DNA of 64,000 nt from Ruminococcus gauvreauii (lineage in GTDB: Bacteria; Bacillota; Clostridia; Lachnospirales; Lachnospiraceae), in contig NZ_CP102290.1 of assembly GCF_025151995.1 (NCBI RefSeq), positions 3,596,001-3,660,000 of the forward strand. Direction: 5' to 3'. The stretch's first letter is position 1. Each line of letters starts with the position of its first letter. Shown piece by piece: positions 1 through 8,867 of this stretch. Below the pieces are notes generated by a model. The model was given only the letters and a program-made list of their open reading frames with translations. It had not been told where the DNA came from and did not search any database. The translations under genes and the position numbers were made by a program.

Positions 1-417
1 GCATTTGGCTGGAATGTGACTGGAATCAATGGAAATAACCATCAGGAACTAAAGGATGCATTCAAAAAAACAGAAGAAAATAGCATGGAACCAAGTCATA
101 AGCCGACCGTAATTATTGCGAATACAATTAAAGGTTATGGCGTTTCCTTTATGAGAAATGACATCCTTTGGCATTATCGTTTCCCGCATGATGGCTGGGA
201 ATATGACTGTGCTGTGAATGAATTACATCAGAGTAAGCCTGAAGGGGTGGATGATCCGTACACACCAGACGGTATTGAGAATCCGGTGCTGCCAACTCAT
301 CAGGATGATATCAATAATGACCATACTTTTTCTTATACCTGGAACCCGACATATCCAGAGCAAATGCGTCGTGTAGATGCACAATCTGGTAGTGGTGAAA
401 GAGAACATAAGGTTTGA
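1..417 (+). CDS. Transketolase, N-terminal (TPP-binding) subunit, 3' part only
   Basis: The reading frame is open from base 1 (AFGWNVTGINGN) and ends at the TGA at 415-417, so the 5' part lies outside the window. The segment IIANTIKGYGVSFM is typical of the end of the TPP-binding half of split transketolases. The other half follows at 569, as in two-gene transketolases. Together they move two-carbon ketol units between sugars. In a glycan cluster they probably make a precursor for an unusual sugar, which is inferred from context only. Confidence 0.85.
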   Translation, partial: AFGWNVTGINGNNHQELKDAFKKTEENSMEPSHKPTVIIANTIKGYGVSFMRNDILWHYRFPHDGWEYDCAVNELHQSKPEGVDDPYTPDGIENPVLPTHQDDINNDHTFSYTWNPTYPEQMRRVDAQSGSGEREHKV

Positions 418-430
418 GGGGTGAGAGGAT

Positions 431-568
431 ATGAGAAATCGGAAGGAATTGAACTTTATAACTATATTATAGGGTTTGGCAACTGTGCTTGTGATTTTCG
501 GTCATTCGCATCCACTACACATTAATTACGCACCTTGGATGGGCAATACTATGATAGGAGTGAAATAG
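431..568 (+). pseudogene. Remnant of an acyltransferase-3 family membrane protein
   Basis: From ATG 431 the frame reads MRNRKELNFITIL, stop (TAG 470-472), then GLATVLVIFGHSHPLHIN and on to a TAG at 566-568. Ignoring the stop, this resembles the N-terminus of acyltransferase-3 (O-acetyltransferase) membrane proteins, which start with a first helix and a conserved His in a VxxGHS-like motif. Only about 46 codons remain, joined directly to the ribosome-binding region of the next gene. It sits between two genes that normally adjoin, so it looks like a deletion scar. Family assignment is tentative. Confidence 0.45.
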
Positions 569-1489
569 ATGAGAGATACATTTGTTAGAACTTTAGTAGA
601 ACTGGCAAAGCAGGATAAGAATATTGAGTTGATTACCGGTGACTTAGGATTCGGAGTATTAAAACCTTACTATGAAACGATGCCGGATCAGTTTACAAAT
701 GCAGGTATTGCCGAGCAGAATATGACAACCGTAGCGGCTGGTATGGCGCTGGAAGGAAAGACAGTTTTTACATATAGCATCGGTAACTTCCCAACTCTTC
801 GTTGTTTAGAGCAGATCCGTAACGATTGCGCATATCATAATGCAAATGTGAAGGTTGTTTGTGTTGGTGGTGGATTTGTTTATGGCTCTCTTGGTATGAG
901 TCACCAGGCTACAGAGGACTTAGCTATTCTTAGAGCTTTGCCGGATGTTGTTGTCATGGCACCTGCTGACTTAGTGGAAGCTGAAGAATGTACCAGAGCT
1001 TTGGCTAAGTACCCTGGAACGGCTTATTTGAGATTAGGAAGAGGTGGAGAGAAGAGAATCCATGACAAGATTGAAAATTTCCAGATTGGTAAGGCCATTA
1101 AGGTTTATGATGGAGAGAAAGTCGCTATCTTCTCAACCGGTGCAATCTTTGAAGAAGTGACCGCTGCATGTGAGGAGTTAAAAGAAAAAGGTTATAACCC
1201 TGCTGTGTATACATTTCCGACTGTAAAGCCAATCGATAAAGAAACAATAGAAAAGGTGAGTAGGGAATTTGAGCTGGTAGTTACTTGTGAGGAACACAAT
1301 ATTGTCGGTGGTTTCGGGAGTGCAGTCGCAGAAGTAATGGCCGAGATGAGAGATAAAAAGACTTTGCTACTTCGAATTGGACTGAACGATGAATATAGCG
1401 TTAGAGTTGGTAATCAGAAGTATTTAAGACAGCAGTATGGTATTGATGCAAAGAGCATTGTGGAGCAAATTATTGAACACATTGGTTAA
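569..1489 (+). CDS. Transketolase, C-terminal (pyrimidine-binding) subunit
   Basis: A 306-residue protein, the usual length for the C-terminal half of a split transketolase. It has the pyrimidine-binding motif with catalytic Glu (NAGIAEQNMTTVAAGMA, about residues 46-62) and the transketolase C-terminal domain (about 180-306). The start ATG 569 follows GGAGTG at 556-561. It pairs with the subunit at 1-417 to give a TPP-dependent ketol-transfer enzyme in the cytoplasm. Placement in a nonulosonate glycan cluster suggests a role in precursor synthesis rather than the central pentose-phosphate pathway. Confidence 0.88.
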   Translation: MRDTFVRTLVELAKQDKNIELITGDLGFGVLKPYYETMPDQFTNAGIAEQNMTTVAAGMALEGKTVFTYSIGNFPTLRCLEQIRNDCAYHNANVKVVCVGGGFVYGSLGMSHQATEDLAILRALPDVVVMAPADLVEAEECTRALAKYPGTAYLRLGRGGEKRIHDKIENFQIGKAIKVYDGEKVAIFSTGAIFEEVTAACEELKEKGYNPAVYTFPTVKPIDKETIEKVSREFELVVTCEEHNIVGGFGSAVAEVMAEMRDKKTLLLRIGLNDEYSVRVGNQKYLRQQYGIDAKSIVEQIIEHIG

Positions 1490-1513
1490 TAGAGTTTTTG
1501 CTATGGAGGGAAG

Positions 1514-3346
1514 ATGATGGTTTATGAGAATTATAGCGTTTTGATGTCTGTTTATATAAAAGAAAAACCAGAGTATCTTAAACGTAGCATAGAAAGCATT
1601 TTAAACCAAACGATCTGTACAAATGATTTTGTAATAGTGAAAGATGGCCCGATTACAGCAGTACTTGATAAAGTACTTGAAGAATATGCATCTAAATATG
1701 ATTTTATACACATTTGTGGGTATGAAAAAAACAGAGGGCTAGGATTTGCGTTAAACTATGGGTTAAAACGGTGTATCAATGAACTTGTTGCACGCATGGA
1801 TTCTGATGACATTTCATTGCCAGAGCGTTGTGAGAAAGAAGTTAATCTCTTCAATGAGAATCAGAAATTGGAAATCGTTGGAACTAATATCTATGAGTTC
1901 TCAGATGACGAAAATAATATCACTGGATTAAAGAAAATGCCTGCATCTCAGGAAGACATTAACAAGTATGCGAGGAGAAGAAATCCATTCAATCATCCTA
2001 CTGTGATGTACAAAAGATCATCTGTTTTGAAGTACGGTGTATATCAGGAAGGTCAAAGAGGCGAGGACATAGCACTATTTACAAAGATGGTATTTGAAGG
2101 ATGTGTATGTGCCAACATTGATGAACCGTTATTGAAATATAGAGCGGCGGCAGACCAATTTGATAGGCGAACTTCAAAAACTGATTCAGATGCTGTAATA
2201 AGAGTTATAAAGAACAATTATAAAATCGGATATATAGGTTTAGCTGATTATCTGTATGTAGCTGCAGTTCAAATAGCAGGAAGATTTTTTCCTAAATCAA
2301 TTGGGAAAACAATTTATAAAAAACTATACAGAACGAGTATATCAGTCAAGGAAGACAATAAGACTGCTGATTTATTTGTGGTAAATACTCCTTATCATTT
2401 GATTATAGCCTGTAGTCTATGGAAAAAGGGAGATGTGCTGGTCTGCGTTGGTGACTTTAAGATTAGTAATGTTTTACAAAACCTAATAAATGAGACTTTT
2501 GCACATAGAACTTTTAGAACATACAACTTCTATTACTACAGACAAAACGCTATTAATTTGGTTGGTTTTAGGAAGAATGTTCATTGTTTGAAAACTGAAC
2601 TCGATCAATATTCTTTCTTGTCCATATATACATTCAATGATGTTGACCCAGTAACTCAGTGGATACTTAAAAACACTTCTAATAAAAATGGTGTTTCCCT
2701 AATCGAAGAGGGAATTGGTCTTTACAGAAACACTACAAAGAGATATGAGACTCTTTTCAAGATTGCTGGGAAAATATTATTTGGTGGAACCTTTGAAAAT
2801 GTTCGTCGGATTGGAGAGAGTTCTTGTGTTAAAACAATAATGTGCAGTTCGCCAGAAAAACTGTCAGATATTCAAAAGACCAAAACTATTAATCTGATGC
2901 CTTCGATTGATTATAACAAGATTACTAAAACTATTGGAATAGAGCTAATCTGCGGTACGGATTGGTTTATTGGGCAACCACTAGTTGAAGATGGTGTTAT
3001 GTCAGAGAAGGAATACTTGAATGGAATTCAACAGCTTATTTCAATAAGTCAGAAAAAGGGCAGAGAAATAGTTATAAAGCCACATCCACGAGAAAAGATT
3101 GAAAAGTATTGTAATCTTGGATTAAGGGTTATTAATAATTTTGAGATTCCAATTGAGCTATTAATAGATACTACCAATCAGACAATTGTTTATACATATT
3201 ACTCATCTGCGGTTTTGAATTTATGTCGATTGCCAAATATAAATGGAATTGTACTTTATAAAGCTTTTAATCTGGAGGAATCGATTCCCGATTACGTTTT
3301 TGAGCAAAGAAAAATTTGTTTGGTGACGGATATTGCAAAGCTCTGA
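1514..3346 (+). CDS. Fused GT2 glycosyltransferase and sialyltransferase-like (GT52/GT38 type) protein
   Basis: A 610-residue two-domain protein. Residues 1-215 are a GT-A family 2 glycosyltransferase (VLMSVYIKEKPEYLKRSIES, then the metal-binding ARMDSDDISLPERC). Residues about 285-610 resemble bacterial sialyltransferases: VVNTPYHLIIA at the start, SLIEEGIGLYR (D/E-x-G type motif) and IVIKPHPREKI (HP motif). These two motifs are shared by GT38, GT52 and GT80 enzymes. It probably adds one backbone sugar and then a nonulosonate from the CMP-sugar made by the 6811 gene. The domain calls are firm at superfamily level; the sugar specificity is unknown. Confidence 0.75.
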   Translation: MMVYENYSVLMSVYIKEKPEYLKRSIESILNQTICTNDFVIVKDGPITAVLDKVLEEYASKYDFIHICGYEKNRGLGFALNYGLKRCINELVARMDSDDISLPERCEKEVNLFNENQKLEIVGTNIYEFSDDENNITGLKKMPASQEDINKYARRRNPFNHPTVMYKRSSVLKYGVYQEGQRGEDIALFTKMVFEGCVCANIDEPLLKYRAAADQFDRRTSKTDSDAVIRVIKNNYKIGYIGLADYLYVAAVQIAGRFFPKSIGKTIYKKLYRTSISVKEDNKTADLFVVNTPYHLIIACSLWKKGDVLVCVGDFKISNVLQNLINETFAHRTFRTYNFYYYRQNAINLVGFRKNVHCLKTELDQYSFLSIYTFNDVDPVTQWILKNTSNKNGVSLIEEGIGLYRNTTKRYETLFKIAGKILFGGTFENVRRIGESSCVKTIMCSSPEKLSDIQKTKTINLMPSIDYNKITKTIGIELICGTDWFIGQPLVEDGVMSEKEYLNGIQQLISISQKKGREIVIKPHPREKIEKYCNLGLRVINNFEIPIELLIDTTNQTIVYTYYSSAVLNLCRLPNINGIVLYKAFNLEESIPDYVFEQRKICLVTDIAKL

Positions 3347-3359
3347 TAGGAGAATTGTT

Positions 3360-4373
3360 TTGAAAAAAATAAAATTACTGTTGGGTGCCTATATAGATTC
3401 AGTGAACGCCCAGGATATAAACTGCTACAATATTGCAAAATATATAGATAAAGATAAGTTTGAAGTACATGTTTTAACGCATGGCGGTAATGTTAACATA
3501 CCAAGCGTAATATGCCACTCTATCAGTAACGGAAGGGTATTTAAGAATATCGAAAAATACCTAACCATGAAAAAGATTGACGCTGATGTGTATTACCTGC
3601 CGCGTGTGGAAAAGGTGGACATATTATTTGCTAAACGAAGCAAAAAAACCATTACTTCATCAGTGGAAATTCAGACCGTATATGCCGATGAAATCTATAA
3701 AAGGTTTTTTAATGAATATATTTCTGGGTATTTCTGTATAAGCGGGTTTTTAAATGATTTGAACATCGATAAATGGGGAAAATCCGTTCCAGTATTGTAT
3801 CTAGGAGTATCGGCAGAGTACGAAAATATTCATCGCAAATTATTGAAGAATATAATTTGGATAGGCAGTGTTGTACAAAGAAAACGGCCAGAACTATTGA
3901 TTCAATTGGCAGAACATTTTCGTAATCTGAATTTTATTTTGGTTGGTGATGGGGAACTGCTCGAAGAAATAAAAAGCAAGACAAAAGAAATGACTAATAT
4001 TTTTTTTACAGGAAAAATTGATAATTCCAGTGTTTTGGAGTGGCTTAAGAAATCTGATCTGCTTGTTATGACTTCTGAGAGAGAGGGTTTGCCAAAAGTT
4101 GTTCTTGAGGCAGCTTCTAAAGGCGTTCCATCTGTATATATTAATGAATACTACAAAATCGACTATATTGAAAATGGAATAAATGGCTATGAGGTATCTG
4201 ATATTAATTCAATGATTAGGGTGATTGATCTGTTAGCTAACAATAATGATATGTATATGTTCTGCTCCCAACATGCAAGTAAACTTGCACAAAAGTATCA
4301 CTGGAATATTTTAATCAAGCAATACGAAGACTTTTTTATAGACACTTTTATAAGTGAAGAAAAGAAGGTTTGA
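3360..4373 (+). CDS. Glycosyltransferase, GT4 family
   Basis: A 337-residue GT-B enzyme. The C-terminal donor-binding half shows WIGSVVQRKRPELLIQLAEHF, LVGDGELLEEI and the SEREGLPKVVLEAASKGVPS segment (E-x7-E motif) of GT4. I place the start at TTG 3360 because AGGAG (3348-3352) lies 7 nt upstream; an earlier in-frame TTG at 3333 sits inside the previous gene and lacks such a site. It is cytoplasmic and transfers a sugar from a nucleotide donor during repeat-unit assembly. Donor and linkage are not predictable. Confidence 0.82.
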   Translation: MKKIKLLLGAYIDSVNAQDINCYNIAKYIDKDKFEVHVLTHGGNVNIPSVICHSISNGRVFKNIEKYLTMKKIDADVYYLPRVEKVDILFAKRSKKTITSSVEIQTVYADEIYKRFFNEYISGYFCISGFLNDLNIDKWGKSVPVLYLGVSAEYENIHRKLLKNIIWIGSVVQRKRPELLIQLAEHFRNLNFILVGDGELLEEIKSKTKEMTNIFFTGKIDNSSVLEWLKKSDLLVMTSEREGLPKVVLEAASKGVPSVYINEYYKIDYIENGINGYEVSDINSMIRVIDLLANNNDMYMFCSQHASKLAQKYHWNILIKQYEDFFIDTFISEEKKV

Positions 4374-4374
4374 T

Positions 4375-5541
4375 ATGACATTAGTTGAGATTACAAGACA
4401 CGAACTGGAAAAGAATATTTTTTCAAATAAATATGGGGAGTTGGATTTTTATGCATACTGTAATACCCCGTGGCATGCGATAGGTATCCAGTCTTTTGTA
4501 AATAATTTGTCAGAAAAAAAACAAAAGCTTTCTGGAATAGTTTTTTTGGCTAACCAGCCTGGGAGAGATACAATAGTTCATCCGGAAGACTTTAGTTTCA
4601 AAAGTAATGTAGATGTTCTATATTTTAAAAATATTGACGCATATAGAGAGGATAAAAAAAATTACTTAAAGAAATTGCTCTTTTCAAAAAACCAGGTTGT
4701 ATTAACTAACGATAACAATATTTATATGTTGAGGCCATTTAGACCAGATTATAAATTTGGGGCTGAGTATCAAATTGAAACTGGAAGAAAATGTGTGTTA
4801 GTTTGCTTAGAAGAAGGCGTCGGAACATATAAATCGAATTATGAATTATTTCAGGAAAAAACCAAAGGAAGTTTAAAGGCCGGAGCACTTTTTGCCCTTA
4901 CATGTTGTTTTAATTCTTATTTGAAAACAAAATATAAATTAAATATTAGCAGTTTTACGTTATTAAAAAAAGAAAAGGATTCACTCTCTTTAAATAACGA
5001 AATTGCAAATATGTATTTAGAATCAATACAAAGAGCAGTAAATCGAAGAAATATAAAATATAATTCGTGCATTGATACGACAAGGGATTATGTAATAATT
5101 CTAACTCAGCCATTTGAGATAAAACAAGATGTGGTATGCAAGGATATAATCAATAGAGAGTTTGACTTGGTTAAAGAATATCTTTCACAAAAAGGTGTAG
5201 ATGTATATATAAAATCCCATCCACGTGAGACTGAGGAAACAATTGATAATTATAGGAACAGGGGATTTAATATTCTGCAGTCAAACATACCCATTGAAAC
5301 GTTTTTGGAAATGTTACCTAAAAAGCCGATTGCTGTTATAGGAGCAGTAAGTACGGCGCTTATTACAGCAAATGCATTAAACAAGGTCGTTGCTATATCC
5401 GTGGTTGATTTAATTAAAAAGGAATCGGATAGCAGTTATTTGAAAGCTGCAATCAAGTTTAAGAGGCGATATAGTTATTTTGTTCGATTCCCTCAAAAAA
5501 TTGAACAAATCTTGGGGAGTGGGTGTAAATATGAAGATTAG
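4375..5541 (+). CDS. Sialyltransferase-like glycosyltransferase (GT52/GT38 type)
   Basis: A 388-residue protein that shares the pattern of the C-terminal domain of the 1514 gene product: YAYCNTPWHAIGIQSF near the N-terminus, VLVCLEEGVGTYK and IKSHPRETEE. The EEG and HP motifs point to a CMP-nonulosonate-using transferase. The start is ATG 4375 with AGAAGG seven bases upstream; the ATG overlaps the end of the previous gene closely. Together with the 1514 gene the locus has two such domains, so a glycan with more than one nonulosonate linkage is possible. Specificity is inferred. Confidence 0.65.
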   Translation: MTLVEITRHELEKNIFSNKYGELDFYAYCNTPWHAIGIQSFVNNLSEKKQKLSGIVFLANQPGRDTIVHPEDFSFKSNVDVLYFKNIDAYREDKKNYLKKLLFSKNQVVLTNDNNIYMLRPFRPDYKFGAEYQIETGRKCVLVCLEEGVGTYKSNYELFQEKTKGSLKAGALFALTCCFNSYLKTKYKLNISSFTLLKKEKDSLSLNNEIANMYLESIQRAVNRRNIKYNSCIDTTRDYVIILTQPFEIKQDVVCKDIINREFDLVKEYLSQKGVDVYIKSHPRETEETIDNYRNRGFNILQSNIPIETFLEMLPKKPIAVIGAVSTALITANALNKVVAISVVDLIKKESDSSYLKAAIKFKRRYSYFVRFPQKIEQILGSGCKYED

Positions 5542-6814
5542 CATTAGAACAATTAAAAATTTTTTATTGTGTGCATTCTTGATACTTTTTTTGGCTTTTA
5601 CTGGTAACTATCCGAATGGAAGAATAAATATTATGCTTCTACTCCTTCTCTGCCTGGTGGGCATAAGCTTAATTGCTTTTAAGGGAAAACTTCAAATAAA
5701 CAGCTTATACACAATTCCATTATTGTATTTTTTGTATTTTTTGTCTGATGTAAGTAATGGAATATCAAGTTCATCAGATATAGTTAATCTTGTAATATGT
5801 ATAGCCCTAATCGTTACATTTGTACAATATATTTTTAATAAATCCGATACCTACACGGTTATTAGAATTGTTTTTTTTGTTTTTTTGATTGCGGGTCCGA
5901 TTATTGGTATTTATCAAATGGTTACAGGAGGCTTTATTTTTCCAGAAACAGAAGCATCGGTTTACTATAATTATAAGATTTTCAATTCTCAGCAAAGCAA
6001 TGAAAATTATAGTGCACTAACCATGATAATTCCTGTCTTTCTCTCTTTATATTTGTTTTCTCAAAGCAAAAAACAAACTGTAAAGATTTTTCTGGTTATT
6101 TCTGCGCTTGTTTCATTTGTTTGCTTGCTACTTACATTTTCACGAGGGGCAATACTTGGTGCAGCAATAGCATTATTAGTATTGATATATAGTCTTTCAA
6201 AATATAATAAGGAAATATTTAAAGAGATAACGCTAGGGAAAATAGTATTTGTTATTGCCTCTTTAATAGCTATAGTTGTTCTATATTCGCATGCTGAAAA
6301 GTTTGTCAATTCATTCGATGTTCGGAATTTATTAGAAAAAAAGACGCATGGTAGCTTAGAAGCAAGAATTATCCAGTGGAAATCAATAGTTACTATTATG
6401 TCGAACTCAGGTTTAAAAAATTTGTTTTTAGGATACGGTTCAAATTATCCGAATATTGTAGGAAGTATATCTGGTTACTATATAAGCGCTCATAATATAT
6501 TTTTCGGGCATTTAATTCAAAATGGTATTATAGGGTGTATTTGCCTTATATCATTGTTTGTAAATAGCATTAAGAAATCAATTGAGATTTTAAAAACTGA
6601 TGATTTAGGCGGAAAATTCATTGCAGCATTAGTTGTAACTATGTGGGTAGCTTACCAGTTTGTTTCTATGGTTAGATGGGAATTATGGTTTTCTATTATC
6701 GTACTTGAGCTGTATTATTCAAGCAAATATAAGAGTTTTGAAAGCTATTCTTTAAAGGACAGCCATTATACATGTTATGCACAATCTAAAAATGATTTTG
6801 GAGGAACTGTATGA
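5531..6814 (+). CDS. O-antigen/capsule polymerase, Wzy-like
   Basis: A 427-residue, very hydrophobic protein with about 10-12 membrane helices and a long hydrophilic loop near residues 270-320 (QWKSIVTIMSNSGLKNLF, then the GYGSN segment), as in the O-antigen ligase/polymerase family. The start at ATG 5531 has a GGGGAGTGG Shine-Dalgarno upstream and overlaps the previous gene by 11 bp; the last 4 bp overlap the next gene. It should join undecaprenyl-linked repeat units at the outer face of the membrane. Wzy proteins diverge strongly, so the call rests on topology and context with the flippase at 10001. Confidence 0.75.
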   Translation: MKISIRTIKNFLLCAFLILFLAFTGNYPNGRINIMLLLLLCLVGISLIAFKGKLQINSLYTIPLLYFLYFLSDVSNGISSSSDIVNLVICIALIVTFVQYIFNKSDTYTVIRIVFFVFLIAGPIIGIYQMVTGGFIFPETEASVYYNYKIFNSQQSNENYSALTMIIPVFLSLYLFSQSKKQTVKIFLVISALVSFVCLLLTFSRGAILGAAIALLVLIYSLSKYNKEIFKEITLGKIVFVIASLIAIVVLYSHAEKFVNSFDVRNLLEKKTHGSLEARIIQWKSIVTIMSNSGLKNLFLGYGSNYPNIVGSISGYYISAHNIFFGHLIQNGIIGCICLISLFVNSIKKSIEILKTDDLGGKFIAALVVTMWVAYQFVSMVRWELWFSIIVLELYYSSKYKSFESYSLKDSHYTCYAQSKNDFGGTV

Positions 6815-8409
6815 AAATTTTAGCAATTATTCCAGCCCGTGCCGGTTCAAAGGGAATTCCGAATAAGAATATTAGAATAATTAGTGGGCATTCACTTATC
6901 TATTATTCGATAAAAAATGCTCTTTCGTCCCATTACATTACAGATGTAATTATTTCCACGGATTCTGAGCATGTGAGAATCATTGGTGAACAAATGGGTG
7001 CTAAAGTGAAATGGAGAGACAGTTCACTTTGCGGTGATGCCGTTACTCTTGATGCAGTTATTGCTGATGCAGTACCTGAAGGTGAATGGGACTACATCAT
7101 TACAATGCAGCCAACATCTCCAACATTAAGAGTGGAAACATTAGATGCTGCAATCAAGTATGCGACTGATAATGATTTAGACACACTGATATCCGCTATA
7201 AATGCTCCTCATTTATCCTGGGGAGAGAAAGATGGTAAGAAAGTACCTAATTATGTTGAAAGGTTGAATAGGCAGTACTTACCTCCTTGTTATATGGAAA
7301 CTGGTGCGTTTGTAATTTCAAAAGCATCGGTTGTAACGCCGAAGACAAGAATTGGCGAAAAAGTTGATGTATACGAAATACCGGAAGATGAATCGCAGGA
7401 TGTTGATACCTTTGAAGATTTAAGAAGTGTAGCAGCAACTCTTGAAAGAGAAAAAGTTGCAATCTATGTAAATGGTAATAACAAAAGGGGAATCGGACAC
7501 ATCTATCGTGCCCTTGAGCTTGCGGATGAGTTCTATTCTAAACCGGATATTTATTATGACATTAACCAGACAGATCCTAAGGTTTTTGGCGTTACAACTC
7601 ATACACTGATTCCTGTTAATGGCATTCACGATTTGTTCAATAGATGTCAAAAAGAAGAATACACTGTTTTCATTAACGATATACTCACCACATCGCTGGA
7701 TTATATGATTGGTCTTAGAAGCGTTCTTCCAAAGGCTAAAATCGTAAACTTTGAAGATGATGGTGAGGGGATCCTGAAAGCGGATTTAGTATTTAATGCT
7801 CTTTATCATCAGAACAATTTGCCACAGGTAAAAGCAGGAGAGAAATACTACATATCAGGCAAGACATTTATGTTCTATGAGCCAATAAAGATTAAGGAAA
7901 AAGTAAAGAAAGTATTTATTTCTTTTGGTGGTGCAGACCCACAAAATTACTCTGATAGGCTCTTGGATATAATCTATAAGGAGGAATATAAGGATTATCA
8001 GTTTGTTGTTGTCCTTGGCAGGGCAAAGTACAATGTGGATGCCTTATTGGAGTACAACAAATATGACAACATTGAAGTCCTATATGATGTATCGAACATG
8101 CCTGAAATTATGAGCTCCTGCGATATTGGTGTTACATCAAGAGGAAGAACAGGTTATGAGCTTGCAATCCTTGGAATTCCGTCGATATCGATGGCGCAAA
8201 ATCATAGAGAAGAAAAACACGGATTTGTTTGTAACGAAAATGGATTTAGCTACATTGGTCTAAACCCAGAAGATGAAGTTATTAAAGCAACTCTCGATAT
8301 GTATTTGAAGATGTCTCAGAAAGGAAGGCAGCATTACCAGGACATGCTACTGAGCCACGATCTTCGTGGTGGAAGAAAACGTGTTATGGGACTTATTAAT
8401 GGCCTTTAA
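6811..8409 (+). CDS. CMP-nonulosonate synthetase fused to PseG-like nucleotide-sugar hydrolase
   Basis: A 532-residue fusion. Residues 1-225 are an acylneuraminate cytidylyltransferase (IIPARAGSKGIPNKNI signature, LQPTSP-like MQPTSPTLR). Residues 230-532 resemble PseG, the hydrolase that removes UDP in the pseudaminic-acid pathway: GNNKRGIGHIYRALELADE with the basic-site GxGH, then FISFGGADPQN and TSRGRTGYELAILGIPS. One protein would thus free the 6-deoxy amino sugar from UDP and later activate the finished nine-carbon acid with CTP, with the NeuB-like enzyme (8868) acting in between. It overlaps the polymerase gene by 4 bp. Confidence 0.85.
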   Translation: MKILAIIPARAGSKGIPNKNIRIISGHSLIYYSIKNALSSHYITDVIISTDSEHVRIIGEQMGAKVKWRDSSLCGDAVTLDAVIADAVPEGEWDYIITMQPTSPTLRVETLDAAIKYATDNDLDTLISAINAPHLSWGEKDGKKVPNYVERLNRQYLPPCYMETGAFVISKASVVTPKTRIGEKVDVYEIPEDESQDVDTFEDLRSVAATLEREKVAIYVNGNNKRGIGHIYRALELADEFYSKPDIYYDINQTDPKVFGVTTHTLIPVNGIHDLFNRCQKEEYTVFINDILTTSLDYMIGLRSVLPKAKIVNFEDDGEGILKADLVFNALYHQNNLPQVKAGEKYYISGKTFMFYEPIKIKEKVKKVFISFGGADPQNYSDRLLDIIYKEEYKDYQFVVVLGRAKYNVDALLEYNKYDNIEVLYDVSNMPEIMSSCDIGVTSRGRTGYELAILGIPSISMAQNHREEKHGFVCNENGFSYIGLNPEDEVIKATLDMYLKMSQKGRQHYQDMLLSHDLRGGRKRVMGLINGL

Positions 8410-8424
8410 TGGATGAAATAAAAT

Positions 8425-8850
8425 ATGACAAAGTTTCAGAAACTACTGGTAAAAGGAAGAAAATATACCAGATGTGGAAATAGGATTATGTCCAAAATGC
8501 TAAAACGATTCATGCGTATTTACTATCAATGCGATATTTCGTTTGAAGCAGATATATCTGATAATGTGTATTTTTGTCATGGCTGATTTGGAACTGTGAT
8601 AAATCCAAAAGAAATTATAGGTTCAGATAGAATAATTCAGCATCGGGTTATAATAGGCGAATTAAGTCCAGGGGGAGGGGCACCTATTATTGGAAAAAAT
8701 GTTTTCATAGGAGCCGAGGCAATTATTCTAGGATCTATATCTATTGGAGATAATGCAAAAATTGGAGCTGGCGCTATCGTATTACATGATGTTGGTTTAA
8801 ATGATACGGTTGTCGGAGTCCCCGCGCATTCAGTTATCAAAAAATTATAA
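8425..8850 (+). pseudogene. Serine-acetyltransferase-like hexapeptide protein with an in-frame TGA
   Basis: The frame from ATG 8425 encodes a CysE-like left-handed beta-helix acetyltransferase (CDISFEADISDNVYFCHG, then the helix repeats IIGKNVFIGAEAIILGSISI and VVGVPAHSV). A TGA at 8584-8586 interrupts it just after CHG, where the family usually has Gly; a single G-to-T change would give this. Translation might restart at GTG 8596, which would lack the N-terminal half of the active site. In a glycan locus it would acetylate a sugar rather than make cysteine. A sequencing error is the alternative. Confidence 0.7.
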
Positions 8851-8867
8851 AAAAAAGGAGTAGAAAA

